This document shows positions 44,359 to 55,134 of a stretch of DNA of 64,000 nucleotides, in pieces (the stretch's first letter is position 1; every line of letters starts with the position of its first letter). Source of the DNA: Gonocerus acuteangulatus (Eukaryota > Arthropoda > Insecta > Hemiptera > Coreidae); the NCBI GenBank assembly GCA_946811695.1, contig OX328130.1, positions 70,197,842 to 70,261,841 of the forward strand, read 5' to 3'. Made by a program: the position numbers and the translations under genes. The notes beneath the pieces were generated by a model. The model was not told where the DNA came from, did not search any database, and was given only the letters and a program-made list of their open reading frames with translations.

Positions 44359-44402
44359 ATCGCAATATTTCGCCGGATTCCTCTCCGGCTTCTTCAGGCA
44401 AT
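44359..44402 (-). ncRNA. Hammerhead-ribozyme-like motif at the PLE stop codon
   Basis: Minus strand: stem I ATTGC/GCGAT (5 pairs, one wobble), core CTGAAGA, one extra A, stem II GCCGGA/TCCGGC with a GAGGAA loop, then GAA and an ATAT palindrome as minimal stem III, predicted triplet ATT. The first stem overlaps the ORF stop codon. An inverted copy lies at about 45645-45690. Hammerheads in Penelope-like termini are established; activity of this variant is not shown. Confidence 0.6.
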
Positions 44403-45365
44403 CATTCATCCTTGCTGGTTGGTAAGGGAATGAGCTCGTCAGTGGTTTGGGCCCTTCTTATCCTTCTTGGTCGGAGACTATGCGAGCCAATGAACTGGGG
44501 AGGCTCTGGGCCAATCGGGTTCCGTCGGTCTCTGTTAACTTCCTCGGTCGTCCGTTCGGGGCGCTGGTGGTCCTGTATGAGTGGATTGTCTCCAGTCTTC
44601 TTCAGGATGGCCCGCCAGGTGTTGGAGAGGATGAGTCCTTCTTCTCTATTGAAGTTGGCTGGATTTTTGTGGATCTCAATCGCCTCTCTGATGAGTCTCC
44701 TGTTCAGCGTGTCTTCCTTAGCCAGGGTCTTGGCTTGATCAAACAGGACTTGTCTGGGGCACTCTTCTCCATGTGTTGCCACCGCAGAAGTTTTGGTGCG
44801 TCCCAGCCTGTAGTCTGCAGCGTGTTGCGCGATTCGAGTGGCTACCTTCTTCCCTGCCTGTCCTATGTACACTTTCCCGCAGTCACATGGTAGAAGGTAT
44901 ACACCCTGGTCTTGCAACCGCTGCTTGTCCTTGCTTTTGCTCAGCCAATCCCCGATTTTTTTCAGCGGCTTGTAGGCGACCTCCATATCCTGTTTCCTAA
45001 ATAGTCTGCCTAGCTTCTCGCTGACCCCGCTGACATACGGTAGGGTAATTCTGCTTCTAGTTTGTGTTTCCCTCCGGTTACTCTCATCACGGTGGCGATT
45101 TTCCACCATCCTTATCGTTCGGGCCAACTTCTTCCTGTCGTATCCATTCCCGGCTAAGTCGTCCGTCAGTTGACTGAGTTCTGCTCTTAGGAGTGATTCG
45201 TTACTGCACAGAGTTATAGCTCTTTGTGTCAGTGTCTTAACCACTCCCATTTTTGTGCCGTGTGGTGGTGAGAATCGGCGTGGAGGTATCTTCCTGTGGC
45301 CGTGGGTTTTCTGTATACTGTGTGCTCCAGTTCACCGTTGGTTCCTTTCATGATCAGGAGGTCCA
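44402..45365 (-). pseudogene. Penelope-like RT C-terminus and GIY-YIG endonuclease
   Basis: The upstream frame encodes LDLLIMKGTNGELEHTVYRK and PTATGRYLHADSHH, the end of the Penelope RT palm/thumb. A one-base loss near 45245-45250 shifts the frame into 282 codons. There GVYLLPCDCGKVYIGQAG (residues 116-133) provides the GIY-YIG motif, with H160, a conserved REAIEI segment (E189/E192) and NREEG (201-205) following. The linker carries basic and Lys-rich runs. The C-terminal tail ends TSKDE at a TGA (44402-44404). The enzyme would nick DNA and prime reverse transcription. This copy lacks most of RT and is dead. Confidence 0.9.
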
Positions 45366-46904
45366 GGAGATCCACAAAAATCCAGCCAACTTCAATAGAG
45401 AAGAAGGACTCATCCTCTCCAACACCTGGCGGGCCATCCTGAAGAAGACTGGAGACAATCCACTCATACAGGACCACCAGCGCCCCGAACGGACGACCGA
45501 GGAAGTTAACAGAGACAGACGGAACCCGATTGGCCCAGAGCCTCCCCAGTTCATTGGCTCGCATAGTCTCCGACCAAGAAGGATAAGAAGGGCCCAAACC
45601 ACTGACGAGCTCATTCCCTTACCAACCAGCAAGGATGAATGATTGCCTGAAGAAGCCGGAGAGGAATCCGGCGAAATATTGCGATGACAGGAGGAGCAAG
45701 ACCGCTGGAGACAGATGCCGAACAAACAACACATTTAATTCCCAGCGAAGTAGCTTGAAAAATAGCATATATATATATATATATATATATATGCATGCAT
45801 ATATATGTGTCTGTTAACACGATTGCGGCCAGAGTTTTTGTTTTTTCGTCACGAAACTTGGTATATAGCATTCAATTAGCAAACGATTGAACGAGTTCGT
45901 TAACCACCAAAGTCGGTCCACCGGAACCCAAAACACTTATTTGACTATGTCAGCCGTAATATTTGTTATATTTCAACGAAACTTGGCATTCATAGTGGCA
46001 ATATAGAGAGAAAAGTGAGATATAAAAATGAACTAAATCGGTTCATTAGGAGGGGGGGGGGGGGTTTACTCCGGACCCACAATACCAATTCGCCACTACC
46101 AGCCGTGATTTTAGGTATATTTCGACGAAACTCGGTATTCGTAGTGCTAATCCACAGGTAAATATGTGTTGTAAAAATAAACGAAATCGGTTCATTAGGA
46201 GGGGGGGGGGTTTACTCCGAACCCACAAAACCAATTCGCCACTACCAGCCGTGACTTTTGGTATATTTCGACGAAACTCGGTATTCGTAGTGGTAATCTA
46301 CAGGTAAATATGTGTTGTAAAAATAAACTAAATCGGTTCATTAGAAGGGGGGGTTTACCTCGGACCCAAATTCCTAATATACTCATACCGGTCGTAATTT
46401 CTGCTGTATTGTAACGAAACGCGGTATACGTCGTGGTTAACTCATGAGAAAGAAGTGTTGTAAAAATGAGCTGAATCGGTCAATCGGAAAGCGGGGGTTT
46501 AATTTGTAATATATTTGAATAGAAAAGCCGGCAGACGTAGGTTCACAAAACCGCCGCAAGGAGCGCTTTCTACCTCTAGAGTGACTGTATCCTGTTCCTG
46601 CGTTAGATCAAAATACGATAATATGAGGATTTTTGTATTTATTACGTAGTGTAGTAGGTACCATGTGTAAACATAACTCTGGATGCAAATTAATAATTGC
46701 TCAGTTACTCATTACAAAATGAGAACTATTCACGTTTTTATTTTATTTATGTAGGATATTTTAAGCAAATTGTTCTGGAAAGCAGTCTACACTACCCAAA
46801 TTCTGAGGAAACGGACTTTTATATTGTGTTTCTTTCTTTTATCTATATTTTGATAAATTATTCCTAATAGTGTATTAACGGTTTAGTAATTAAGCAACTT
46901 ATTT

Positions 46905-47052
46905 TTTGGGGGCCCTTTAGCGCCAACATCCATGGTGCAGCAAGAAACTTTCTCAACGAGCCATGAGATGAGAAAATTCCTGCTTCAGGTGGGACTCGAA
47001 CACACCAGCTCCCGCATGAGAAACTAAGGCGTAAGACAACAGGGAGATCCAT
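46905..47052 (-). mobile_element. Diverged SINE1-related copy
   Basis: Minus strand: GGATCTCCCTGTTG, TCTCATGCGGGAG, GTGTTCGAGTCCCACC (B box), then AGGAATTTTCTCATCTCATG and ATGTTGGCGCTAAAGGGCC. The anticodon position again reads CAT. It differs more from the other two SINE1 copies than they differ from each other. Confidence 0.75.
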
Positions 47053-47210
47053 TAAGCAACCTATTAAATCAAATTGTCCATCTTATCCTGGGTACAAATG
47101 TTCAATTTCGCATGTATGAAATTCTGAAGGAAATATTTCTGACGGTTCCGCCGTCACACGGTAAATACACTGGTCAAAATTTTATCTAAAATAGAAAAAT
47201 CAAGGTTATT

Positions 47211-47430
47211 TGAAGGTAAAATAGAGACCAAACATGGAGGAAAAATCTGAAATAACTCTTGCGCATGTTTTTGATGTTCCTGAGTCCGAATCCGTAGTTT
47301 TTCTTTTGACATTTACCTCGTTCCTGGAAGTCATTTGAAGGTCAAATAGAGAAAAGAACGCAAACAAAATACATACATATGTTTTTGAGGTCCCTGAGTT
47401 TCAACCCGTGGTTTGTTTGACTCGTACTGC
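47211..47430. repeat. ~122-bp diverged tandem repeat
   Basis: TTATTTGAAGGTAAAATAGAG (47208) and TCATTTGAAGGTCAAATAGAG (47330) start two related units that share ATGTTTTTGAxGT, CCTGAGT and CCGTxGTTT landmarks. Function unknown. Confidence 0.55.
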
Positions 47431-48354
47431 CTCCCTGAAATTGAATTTTTCAAATGACTGAATCTGATGTGTTGAAGGTCAACCAACCCGCTCATCGTAA
47501 TCAGCGACCCCCCTCCAAAAAAAAAAACTAACTGAAAGGGCTATTATGGTGTCGACCAATGTGATTCAAAATTTCAAATTTTTCTGTCGAGGGGTTTGGG
47601 CTTGGCGATGATAGATCAGTGAGTGAGTGGTATTTCACAAATATATACTAGATGATTCCTTGAATATAGGATTTAATTTTCACAAAAGTATAAAACCTTT
47701 CAGCCCACAGGTCTAGTACTCTGGAAATAATACTCCTAAAAGCTGTGATCTAGTTAATGCTGGTATAGTGGTGTTGTTATGAGACAATCGGTAGGAAGTG
47801 GACCATTGTCCAGCTTTTACAGGAAGTCACCACAATATTCAACAGAACCACTGTTTCCTATTACCCTGAGTGCAACTTCACCACGAATGTACTACTAGGA
47901 AAGAACAAATACACAAGCTATATAATATTTTTCTTGGAAGAAATTGTCGGACATGTATAACATAAACAGAGAACATAGAAACAGCTGTAAACTTAATAAG
48001 TACAGGATGAAAGTAGGCTTACCGGTGAGAAGGACAACTATACACTAAGGATGCTTGGGCGTTAATAAGGGGGGCTCCCCCTTCCGAAATTTTGATTTCA
48101 TTGCTAAAAATGTGCCATGAAAACCTTTAAAATTAATAAGATCACTTAGTACAGAAATGATATTTTTTTGGGGTGTAATAACGTTTTAGTTGGTTAACTT
48201 TTCCAAGATCTAGATTGGTAGTATTCCATACCCCCTAAATGTTCTCAGCCTCCCTCCCCCCGAAATTATTTCCCGTATGGATCCTGGTAAGTTTCCGAAA
48301 AATAGCGTGTTTTTAGCATAAATATGCTTTAGCGGTGACTAAACTGGAAAAAAC
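47431..48354. other. Apparently unique sequence
   Basis: No coding exon, terminus or tandem array is recognised. A CCCCCCTCC patch occurs at 47505 and a similar C-rich patch at 48250. Confidence 0.35.
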
Positions 48355-48955
48355 CGTTACAAGAAAGTGTCACAAAAAAGTGTCCGCTGGCGTTCGCGCA
48401 TGCGCAGTGACCATGTACGAAAAAGAAGACTGTATGTGTCACAAAAAAGTGTCCGCTGGCGTTCGCGCATGCGCAGTGACCATGTACGAAAAAGAAGACT
48501 GTATGTGTCACAAAAAAGTGTCCGCTGGCGTTCGCTTATGCGCAGTGGCTTGGCCTTGTACGAAAAAGAAGGCTGTATGTGTCACAAAAAAGTGTCCGCT
48601 GGCGCTCGCGCATGGGCAGTGGCCTTCGCACATGCGCAGTGGCGTCCACGCATGCGCAATGACCATGGACGAAAAAGATGACTGTATGTTATAGAGTACA
48701 TTACATAGGTTTATCGGGTGGACCTAGGCGTTCCAAAAAAGCGTCACAAGAAGGCGTCCGCTGGCATTCGGGCATGCGCGGTGGCCACGTACGAAAAATA
48801 AGGCTATATTTTATACAGCACTTTACATATGTTTGTTGGGTGGACCTAGGCGTTCCAAAAATGTGTCCGCTGGCGTTTGCCAATGCGCAGTGGCCATGTA
48901 CGAAAAACAAGACTGTATGTTATAGATTACATTAGGTAGGTTTGTCGGGTGGACC
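48355..48955 (+). repeat. GC-rich ~69-bp minisatellite with NRF1-like palindromes
   Basis: Units contain GTGTCCGCTGGCGTTCGC, then GCATGCGCAGTG, then a CCATGTACGAAAAA block. The first two repeat at exactly 69 bp; later units vary and include an ACATAGGTTT/GGGTGGACCTAGGCGTTCC segment. Because 69 is divisible by 3, two plus-strand frames stay open for over 100 codons (48335-48694 and 48367-48681) with 23-residue repeats, but neither looks like a known protein. GCGCATGCGC matches the NRF1/EWG binding palindrome. Confidence 0.9.
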
Positions 48956-49059
48956 TAAAGCATATTTATGTTACTGAATTTGTGCAGAAGGCTCTAAACG
49001 AAATAATATTTATTTTCGTTTTTGTAATATCTTCTGTATATATATATATTAGTAATAAC

Positions 49060-49195
49060 ACTGTCCATCTTGTTTTACAGCCCTGATGAAGGCTAGAATT
49101 TCAAGCCGAAATGTCGGTAAAAAATAAAACCCATTTTTTAAATAAAAAATGTAGTTTTATTAAGATACCACGACTGAACCCTAACAAATTCTACC
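49060..49195 (+). mobile_element. Penelope-type terminus
   Basis: TTTTACAGCCCTGATGAAGG, then AGCCGAAATGTCGG, AATAAAACCC and ACCACGACTGAACCC. The order (ribozyme core, AATAAAACC, GACTGAACCC) parallels 53643-53735 inverted (GGTTCGGTCACTGC, GGTTTTATT, ACGTTTCGGC), indicating a related terminal family. Confidence 0.5.
49073..49121 (+). ncRNA. Hammerhead-ribozyme-like motif
   Basis: Core CTGATGA, extra A, stem II starting GGCT and ending AGCC (imperfect, GGCTAGAA/TTTCAAGCC), then GAAATGTC. Stem I CC/GG followed by TTTA/TAAA with a small internal loop. Predicted cleavage after GTC. Confidence 0.5.
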
Positions 49196-49423
49196 TTCTT
49201 ATGTATAATCTATAACCCTTGGATCTATTATAAGATTTAAAAAAAAAAAAAATAAATAAACATAATTCGTTTATTTGGCATCTGTACATTAATAAATTAC
49301 ATTAGTTTAGTGTGTTCCCAAACATAAATAATAAAATGTGCAGAAATTAATTAATAAGAGAATGAAACCGTCCAAACACAAAAAAAAAATAAATAAATAA
49401 AAATAAATAAAAATCATAATATA

Positions 49424-50171
49424 AAAAGTCCGTCACGCAGGAGCTGCATAACTAAGCACTTTCCTCAGATTTGGGTAGGGTCGAGTGCATTCCTGAATAA
49501 TTTGCTTAAAATAACCTATATAGATAAATAAAATAAAAACATAAATTCTTCCGCTCTTTTGCTGTTTCAATGATTAATTTTGTAATTAATTTCCCTCCAG
49601 AGTTTTGTGAATGCGGGGTACTACACGACGTAATAAATAAACAAAGCTTCACATTTTCATCTATTGATCTTGATGAGTTTCTCGAACCTACTTTTGGCGG
49701 AAGAATTCAATTCAAACATAGCACAATGTAACACCTCCCCCCCCCGTTCCAATGGACTGATTTAGTTCATTTCCACAACACTTCTTTCTTATTAGATAGC
49801 CAGGACGTATAAAGAGTTTCGTAACAATACAACAGTAATTACGACCGGCATAAGGAAATTAGTCATTTCTGTCCGGAGTAAACCCCCCCTTCTAGTCAAC
49901 CGATTTAGTTTATTTTTACAACAACTTTTTCTCTTCAGTTTACCACAACGAATGCCGAGTTTCGTTGAAATATAACAAAAATTACGGCTGGTATTGACAA
50001 ATAACTTCTTTGGCTCCGGAGTAAACCCCCCCTTCGGATGGACCGATTTTGTTGGTTAACGAACTCGTCCAATCGTTTGATGGGGGAATACTACATAGCA
50101 AGTTTCGTGGCGAAAAAACAAAAACTCTGGCCTGTATCGTGTTAACGGACATATATATAACTATATATGCA

Positions 50172-50262
<91 letters not shown>

Positions 50263-50792
50263 AACTTGGGTCATCTTCGGTGTCTACTAGGTAGGATCGA
50301 TAAAGATTCGAAGAAATTTTTCAAAAATTCTGTCATGAGCGCAACCTCAAAAGCTACTTTCCTTCGGAGGTGCAGATTTATATAAGGAAAAAACAGACAA
50401 ACGGACGCGCTTATGAATAAAACAAAATATATGTTTACATTATATATATTTTTTATTATTTGTACTGTATTTATATATGTACTGTGCACTATACATATAT
50501 ATGTATACTATATTTATATAAGTGCAAATATATTTATGTGTGTGTGAATCTGGTTCTTATATCCATGCAATTTTATAACAACAATAATTTCTCTTTTTTT
50601 CCAAACTTAGATTCTCCCAAATACAACTTTAGTAACACAACTCTATCTCAAACACATAATACTGAAAACACTCTCCATCCTAACATTAATCTTGCACAAT
50701 TAAACACAACAAGGGCGGAGATGACCAAGCAGTTTTCTGCCCTTAAACTACCAACCCAACCCAACCCTTCGGAGGAAAGTGCTAAAAAATGA
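49424..50792 (-). mobile_element. HINE-A element, copy 5, interrupted
   Basis: On the minus strand the 3' end is at 49424 (complement of the GACGGACTTTTT, GCAGGAGCTGC and CTAAGCACTTTCCTC blocks). The poly(C)/GGAGTAAACC monomers, CGTGTTAACGGAC and the (TA)n core (50180-50256) follow. The 5' hairpin is split at 50369 by an insertion and completes at 50760-50792 (CCTTCGGAGGAAAGTGC, TAAAAA). Confidence 0.8.
50370..50759 (-). mobile_element. Insertion in HINE-A copy 5, partly Helitron C-like
   Basis: The left end (TGCAGATTTATATAAGG, AACAGACAAACGGAC) is the complement of Helitron family C sequence at 51330-51365. The rest is not C-like: a polypyrimidine/AG (about 50587-50610) precedes an open frame to 50792. 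CCTTCGGAGG occurs at both borders (50360-50369 and about 50767), either a target duplication or a hairpin-based coincidence. Whether one or two insertions took place is unclear. Confidence 0.45.
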
Positions 50793-51242
50793 ATAAAAAT
50801 TAATAACGATAATGATAAGAGCAATATTATACGATACAGATGGAATCTCCACAACAATAATAATAACTTTATTAAGAATCAGGACAAAATGAGTAATTCT
50901 ATCATCTCAACCCTTTGAGTTTAAGAGAATAATGTCGTAAAAAGCTTTGAGTGTTGAATGGTTAGTTGTTTTCCAGCTTGAAATCTCCTCGTAACTCGAG
51001 ATCCAGAAATGGAAAACGGCTTGAAAAGGAATTGTAGCTTTGAATAGCATTCAACGGGAGAGTGACACCGCCTCCTCTACAAAAGGATAACTTTAAAAGC
51101 TATCCATTATGGAAATTAGATGTTTATTTCAGTTTATGTCAACAAAGGTCCTCTTTGCTTCTGTCAAAATGCCGTTACAATTATAACGCAGGCCTTAGAA
51201 ATGAGAAAACATTATCTGCGGGAATGATTTTGGGTATTTAAG
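50793..51242. other. Apparently unique sequence
   Basis: No element or protein signal recognised; a run of (AAT)n-like sequence occurs near 50855. Confidence 0.35.
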
Positions 51243-51325
51243 AACGGCCGTCACGAAGGAACTGCATAACTAAGCACCTGCCTCAGAAGATGGATAGAGT
51301 GCACTGTATTCCTGAATATTTTGCT
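51243..51325 (-). mobile_element. HINE-A 3' end fragment
   Basis: Complement of the A terminus: GCCGTCACGAAGGAACTGC, ATAACTAAGCACCTGCCTC, then A internal sequence for about 60 bp before Helitron C begins. Confidence 0.65.
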
Positions 51326-51951
51326 CAATAAGGCTGTTTGTCCGTTTGTCTGTTTGTTCCTTATATAAATCTGCACCGTTTGACCGATTTTGACCAAACT
51401 TGGCACACAGGTAGGCCTGTATACGGGAAATCAGGTCTAAATAGTAAAATTTCAAAAGTTGGTTAAAAGGTCAAAAGTTTTGTTCAAGAAAAATTGGCTA
51501 CACTGAACTATCCAGATTGTGACGGCCATTTTTAATCGACAGCAATTTTGAATAATGTCTCAAATTTATTTGTTCCTGTTCTTGATAATCAGAATAACTC
51601 GAGCTCATTGATGACTTTACATCATTATATAATCATGTAATGGAGTTTATTTCAATTTTATATCAACATTCACTGTCTAACTAAGGAGCGCTGGCCTTTC
51701 TTTGATAAGAGCTATCTACTCGCAGGCTGTGGTGCTGGCCTCTGTCGGCTGTTTTATGAATTGCTGTGGTGCTGGCCTCATTTCAGTGTGGTGCTGTTTC
51801 ACGAATTACTTGACAGATATAAACAAATTCACACCGTTTGGCCGATTTTGAAGTACCTGGGTATACAGGTAGATCTTGATACGGGGAGAGTCATAGGCAG
51901 AAAGTAGGTGAAGCATATCACACTGGGCAATTTCGTAGATGAAAACCGCTA

Positions 51952-51952
<1 letters not shown>
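51326..51952 (+). mobile_element. Non-autonomous Helitron (family C)
   Basis: Starts in GTCCGTTTGTCTGTTTG, passes CCGATTTTGACCAAACTTGG, the GGTCAAAAGTTTTG block shared with 37.05 kb and CGATTTTGAAGTACC, and ends GAAAACCGCTAG (51941-51952) before T and a (TA)n tract. Confidence 0.75.
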
Positions 51953-52010
<58 letters not shown>

Positions 52011-52204
52011 ATCATGAACAGCAGAACCCGCATTCAGCGTCCATGTGCAGCGCTCCTAGTAGCAGAATCAACAACCAACGTCCGAGGCGCTTAATTCAAT
52101 CCGAACTTAACACTGATTCAACCCCAACTTCTAATTAGTTATATTTTTGCAACACATCTTTCTCTTTAAATACTCAAGATGCATACCTTATTAGGTACTC
52201 CTAG
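51953..52204. other. (TA)n tract and uncharacterised sequence
   Basis: (TA)n at about 51953-52008. The rest includes the GCGCTCCTAGTAGCAGAATC segment similar to 34306 and no gene. Confidence 0.5.
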
Positions 52205-52326
52205 TTTTTAGAGCGGTTCCTCCCTCCCGCTTATAGGGTTGATACAATGAAACAATCCGGAAGTGCCGACTAGAAAATTTTGCGTTTCAGAACCCCTGGA
52301 AACCGAAAATGATGGTAGTTCAAATT

Positions 52327-52433
<107 letters not shown>

Positions 52434-53688
52434 CTGTTCGCGCATTTCTGGCTTCCCTGATGGTCCGATTTTGATGAAATTTGGAACAAAAATCCGTCGT
52501 CCAATTTGAAAGGTCAAGTTCGTTAACCAGCAAAATCCGCCCACTGGAAGATGGCATTTGGGGCGAAATTCGCGCAAAAAAATCGTAACGCTTACGTTTT
52601 TGAGTTCATAAGCTTGTAAGTACTCTTTTTATAGGCTTCTTGGGCTAGGAAAACGAATGGAACCATTTTCAAGGCGATAGCTTTAACCGTTTTCAAGAAA
52701 ATTGGAAAAATAGTATTTTTGAAATACGGTATTTTTGAATACCGTTTTTGGTTTGGGTACTTAGAATCACGGGATTCAGTTGAAACATTATCTGCATGTT
52801 CTACTTTCATTAAAACTAATATGTTGAAAGTTTTGTTACGTTTGGAGTTAAGGAAGAGTTAGAATAAAATATTTTATGAACAGACATGAAAAGTTTTGGG
52901 AACTTCGTATACTATCCGAACACAGTTGGGAAATCGTGGTAAGTGGATAGAAACTATTTGAAAGCTTTCTAAATTCTCTACAAAAAATATTCTAAAACTA
53001 TTTTTGATTAGGTTATGTCAATCGGAGAAATAAATGCTTAAAACTTCAAATACGTCTGTTTTGTTCTTATGAACGGGTTTATGTCGTTCTTTTTGTAATT
53101 TTTGTCCCTTTCCTTTTGTTTTTTATTGTTTTTTATTTTTGTAATTTCTTATGTTGGGAAAATTTTGTGTGTAAAACAGGATATGAAAAATGAGACCAAT
53201 TTTCTGTTGCTAGAAATAATGTAAATTTTGGGAACTTTCATTAATATCTTGAAAATGGTTGAAAATCTTGGTAAACGGAAGAATACCATTAGAAAGCTTA
53301 TTAAATGCTCTACATAAAAGGTTCTAATGAATGTTTTGATTAGGCGATGACAATCGGAGAAATAAGAGCTTAAAGCTTTAAAGTAATTGATTTCGCTTAT
53401 TCGAACTGTTCTTTTTGTCTGTTTTTTTATTCCTTGTTATTTTTTAATAGCTTATAGTTGGATAATGTATTCGAAAATAAAACAGGTTTAGTAAAATAAC
53501 AAAAACAATTTATCGTTAGAAATATAGAGTTCCAAGAATCCAAGACCTTGTAACTAGCGGGAAAGTTTCTAGTGTTGCCGACCCTTCCAGGTAAGATTGT
53601 AAATCCTACCTTTCAAGACTGGTGGAAGCAAAATAATAACTGTGGGGGTTCGGTCACTGCTACTTTTATCGTAAAAATGGTTTTATTG

Positions 53689-53732
53689 TGTGACGTTTCG
53701 GCTTGAACTTCAAGCCTTCATCAGGGCTGTAA
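53689..53732 (-). ncRNA. Hammerhead-ribozyme-like motif
   Basis: Minus strand: CTGATGA, extra A, long stem II GGCTTGAA/TTCAAGCC, then GAAAC and GTC. The core is fully conserved. Stem I pairing is poor on the given flanks, so activity as a monomer is doubtful. Confidence 0.5.
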
Positions 53733-53762
53733 ATACAAGTAGGACATATTCAACACTAATAT

Positions 53763-54509
53763 ATGCACAACAATCAAGCAGAACAATTAGGAATACTAAA
53801 GGCACTAGACTTTATCAATACACAAGTAGAGACAAATTCAACAGTTCAAATATGCACAGACAGTAAATCTTCACTATACAAATTGACCAATAGAAAAATA
53901 CACGAACCAATAATTGAACAAATAAGACACAAACTACTTCAGACACAAATGAAACACATAACTACACACTTTAAATGGGTCAAAGCACACGACGGACTTG
54001 AAGGAAACGAGATAGCCGACAGACTCGCTAAATCAGCGTCCAAAGACAATAATATACCAGTAACATACAACGAAATATCTAAGACACACATTCTATCAGG
54101 TAAAACGATAGAGCGCTGGCAAACACAATGGGGAAACTCTACAAAAGGACGTACACTCTTTTCATTTATACCTGACATACACAGCCACTTAGTAGGAAAA
54201 CATACATGTTGTGACTTCTACACGACACAATTACTAACTGGACACGGATCTTTAAACACATACTTACACAAGCTAAATATAACTAACAGCTCGGCATGCC
54301 CTTGCGACAACACAACACCACAAACAACACATCACCTTATATACAAATGTAAGTTACTCATAGAAGAGAGAAAAACAATTCAAAAGAATATAAAAAACTG
54401 GCCCATTACAGAAAAAGAGCTGTTTAATAAACACTATTCAAGCTTCAGAGATTTTTGTAGGAGAGCATGCCTTACTCTAAAGACGATCGACGCCTCTAAA
54501 GACAATTGA
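53763..54509 (+). pseudogene. LINE RNase H and C-terminal Cys/His domain, 5' truncated
   Basis: 248 codons are open without a break. The start ATG is incidental, because RNase H residues (NNQAEQLGILKAL) begin at the truncation edge. Catalytic signatures are the Glu of AEQLGI, the Asp of CTDSKSSL, and FKWVKAHDGLEGNEIADRLA with the late His and Asp. LLTGHGSLNTYL and the Cys/His block CPCDNTTPQTTHHLIYKC follow. RT and endonuclease are missing. It is related to 35124-36051, but this copy is clean, so it is probably younger. A 3' UTR of about 210 bp ends in a hairpin and poly(A). Confidence 0.88.
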
Positions 54510-54716
54510 AATAATAAAAAATGTAAACAAACAAATTAATTAAATATATAAAATTATATTTATTTTATGTATATTTATTTTCTAATTATTTAAATTTAGT
54601 TATTAATTATTTAATGTTAAATCATTAATGTAATATATCTAAGAACATTTGATGACAAAATTTTATAAAATACATGTGATATACATTATGTATTGGAACG
54701 TGTAGCACAAAATAAA

Positions 54717-54770
54717 CGGCCTCTTTGCAGGGTTACTGCAGAGAGGAAACTAATAAAAAAAAAAAATACC
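54717..54770 (+). repeat. LINE 3'-terminal hairpin and poly(A)
   Basis: CCTCTTTGCAG-GGTTA-CTGCAGAGAGG (one mismatch) forms an 11-bp hairpin just before AAACTAATAAAAAAAAAAAA. Such end hairpins are recognised by the RT of several LINE groups. Confidence 0.65.
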
Positions 54771-54771
54771 T

Positions 54772-54819
<48 letters not shown>

Positions 54820-55134
54820 TAATATATATATATATATTTATATATATGCATATACACATACACATATACACGCACACATATGTACATATATATGCCCACA
54901 TACATACACATATGGGGCATGTATTATTAAGTAGCAGTGACCGAACCCGGACAATCCCTACCTTGCATCATCAACGGTCAACGATCTCCTCTCAACAAAA
55001 TAATAACTGCTTCCATTTTAATCTTTCGAAATTAGACTAGGGATAAGAACGGAACCGCGCTAAGATGAGGCAGTTCCTGCGAGTCGGACTTTTTTACTAT
55101 TTAACGGCGTGTGCAGGTTGCCACCCTTTTATAA

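Larger units (their letters stand above)
44312..45766 (-). mobile_element. Penelope-like element (EN+), with 5' inverted partial copy
   Basis: The minus-strand body (44312-45365) carries the end of RT, the GIY-YIG endonuclease and a 3' UTR with a hammerhead-like motif. From 45366 to about 45740 the last ~370 bp are repeated in the opposite orientation, practically identical. 5' truncation with an inverted terminal piece is a known form of Penelope-like insertion. Both flanks are the (TA)n tract of HINE-A copy 3. Confidence 0.9.
44107..46818 (+). mobile_element. HINE-A copy 3, split by a Penelope-like insertion
   Basis: The left part 44107-44311 runs from TTTTAGCACTTTCCTCC to the (TA)n tract. 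The right part resumes at 45767 with (TA)n, GTGTCTGTTAACACG and the poly(G)-bearing monomers. At the 3' end a deletion removes the inverted repeat and hairpin (CTGAGGAAA joined to CGGACTTTT), so this copy has lost a terminus. Confidence 0.85.
53643..54995 (+). mobile_element. Composite retroelement insertion with 14-bp target duplication
   Basis: CAAAATAATAACTG flanks it at 53629-53642 and 54996-55009. The left ~115 bp is a Penelope-type terminus in inverse orientation (GGGTTCGGTCACTGCTAC and a hammerhead-like core); the right end carries the inverse of the same tip (GTAGCAGTGACCGAACCC at about 54933-54950). Between lie an RNase H LINE fragment, its 3' hairpin and poly(A), and a (TA)n/(CA)n stretch. 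The simplest reading is a LINE piece nested in, or co-inserted with, a Penelope-type unit. Confidence 0.7.

Noticed and set aside
48335..48694. 119-codon frame with 23-residue Cys/Lys-rich repeats
   Set aside because: Open only because the repeat period is divisible by 3; a second overlapping frame is equally open and there is no homology.
53643..54995. LTR retrotransposon
   Set aside because: The terminal repeats are inverted rather than direct, contain ribozyme-like cores, and the coding part is a LINE-type RNase H; the 14-bp duplication also fits target-primed insertion better.
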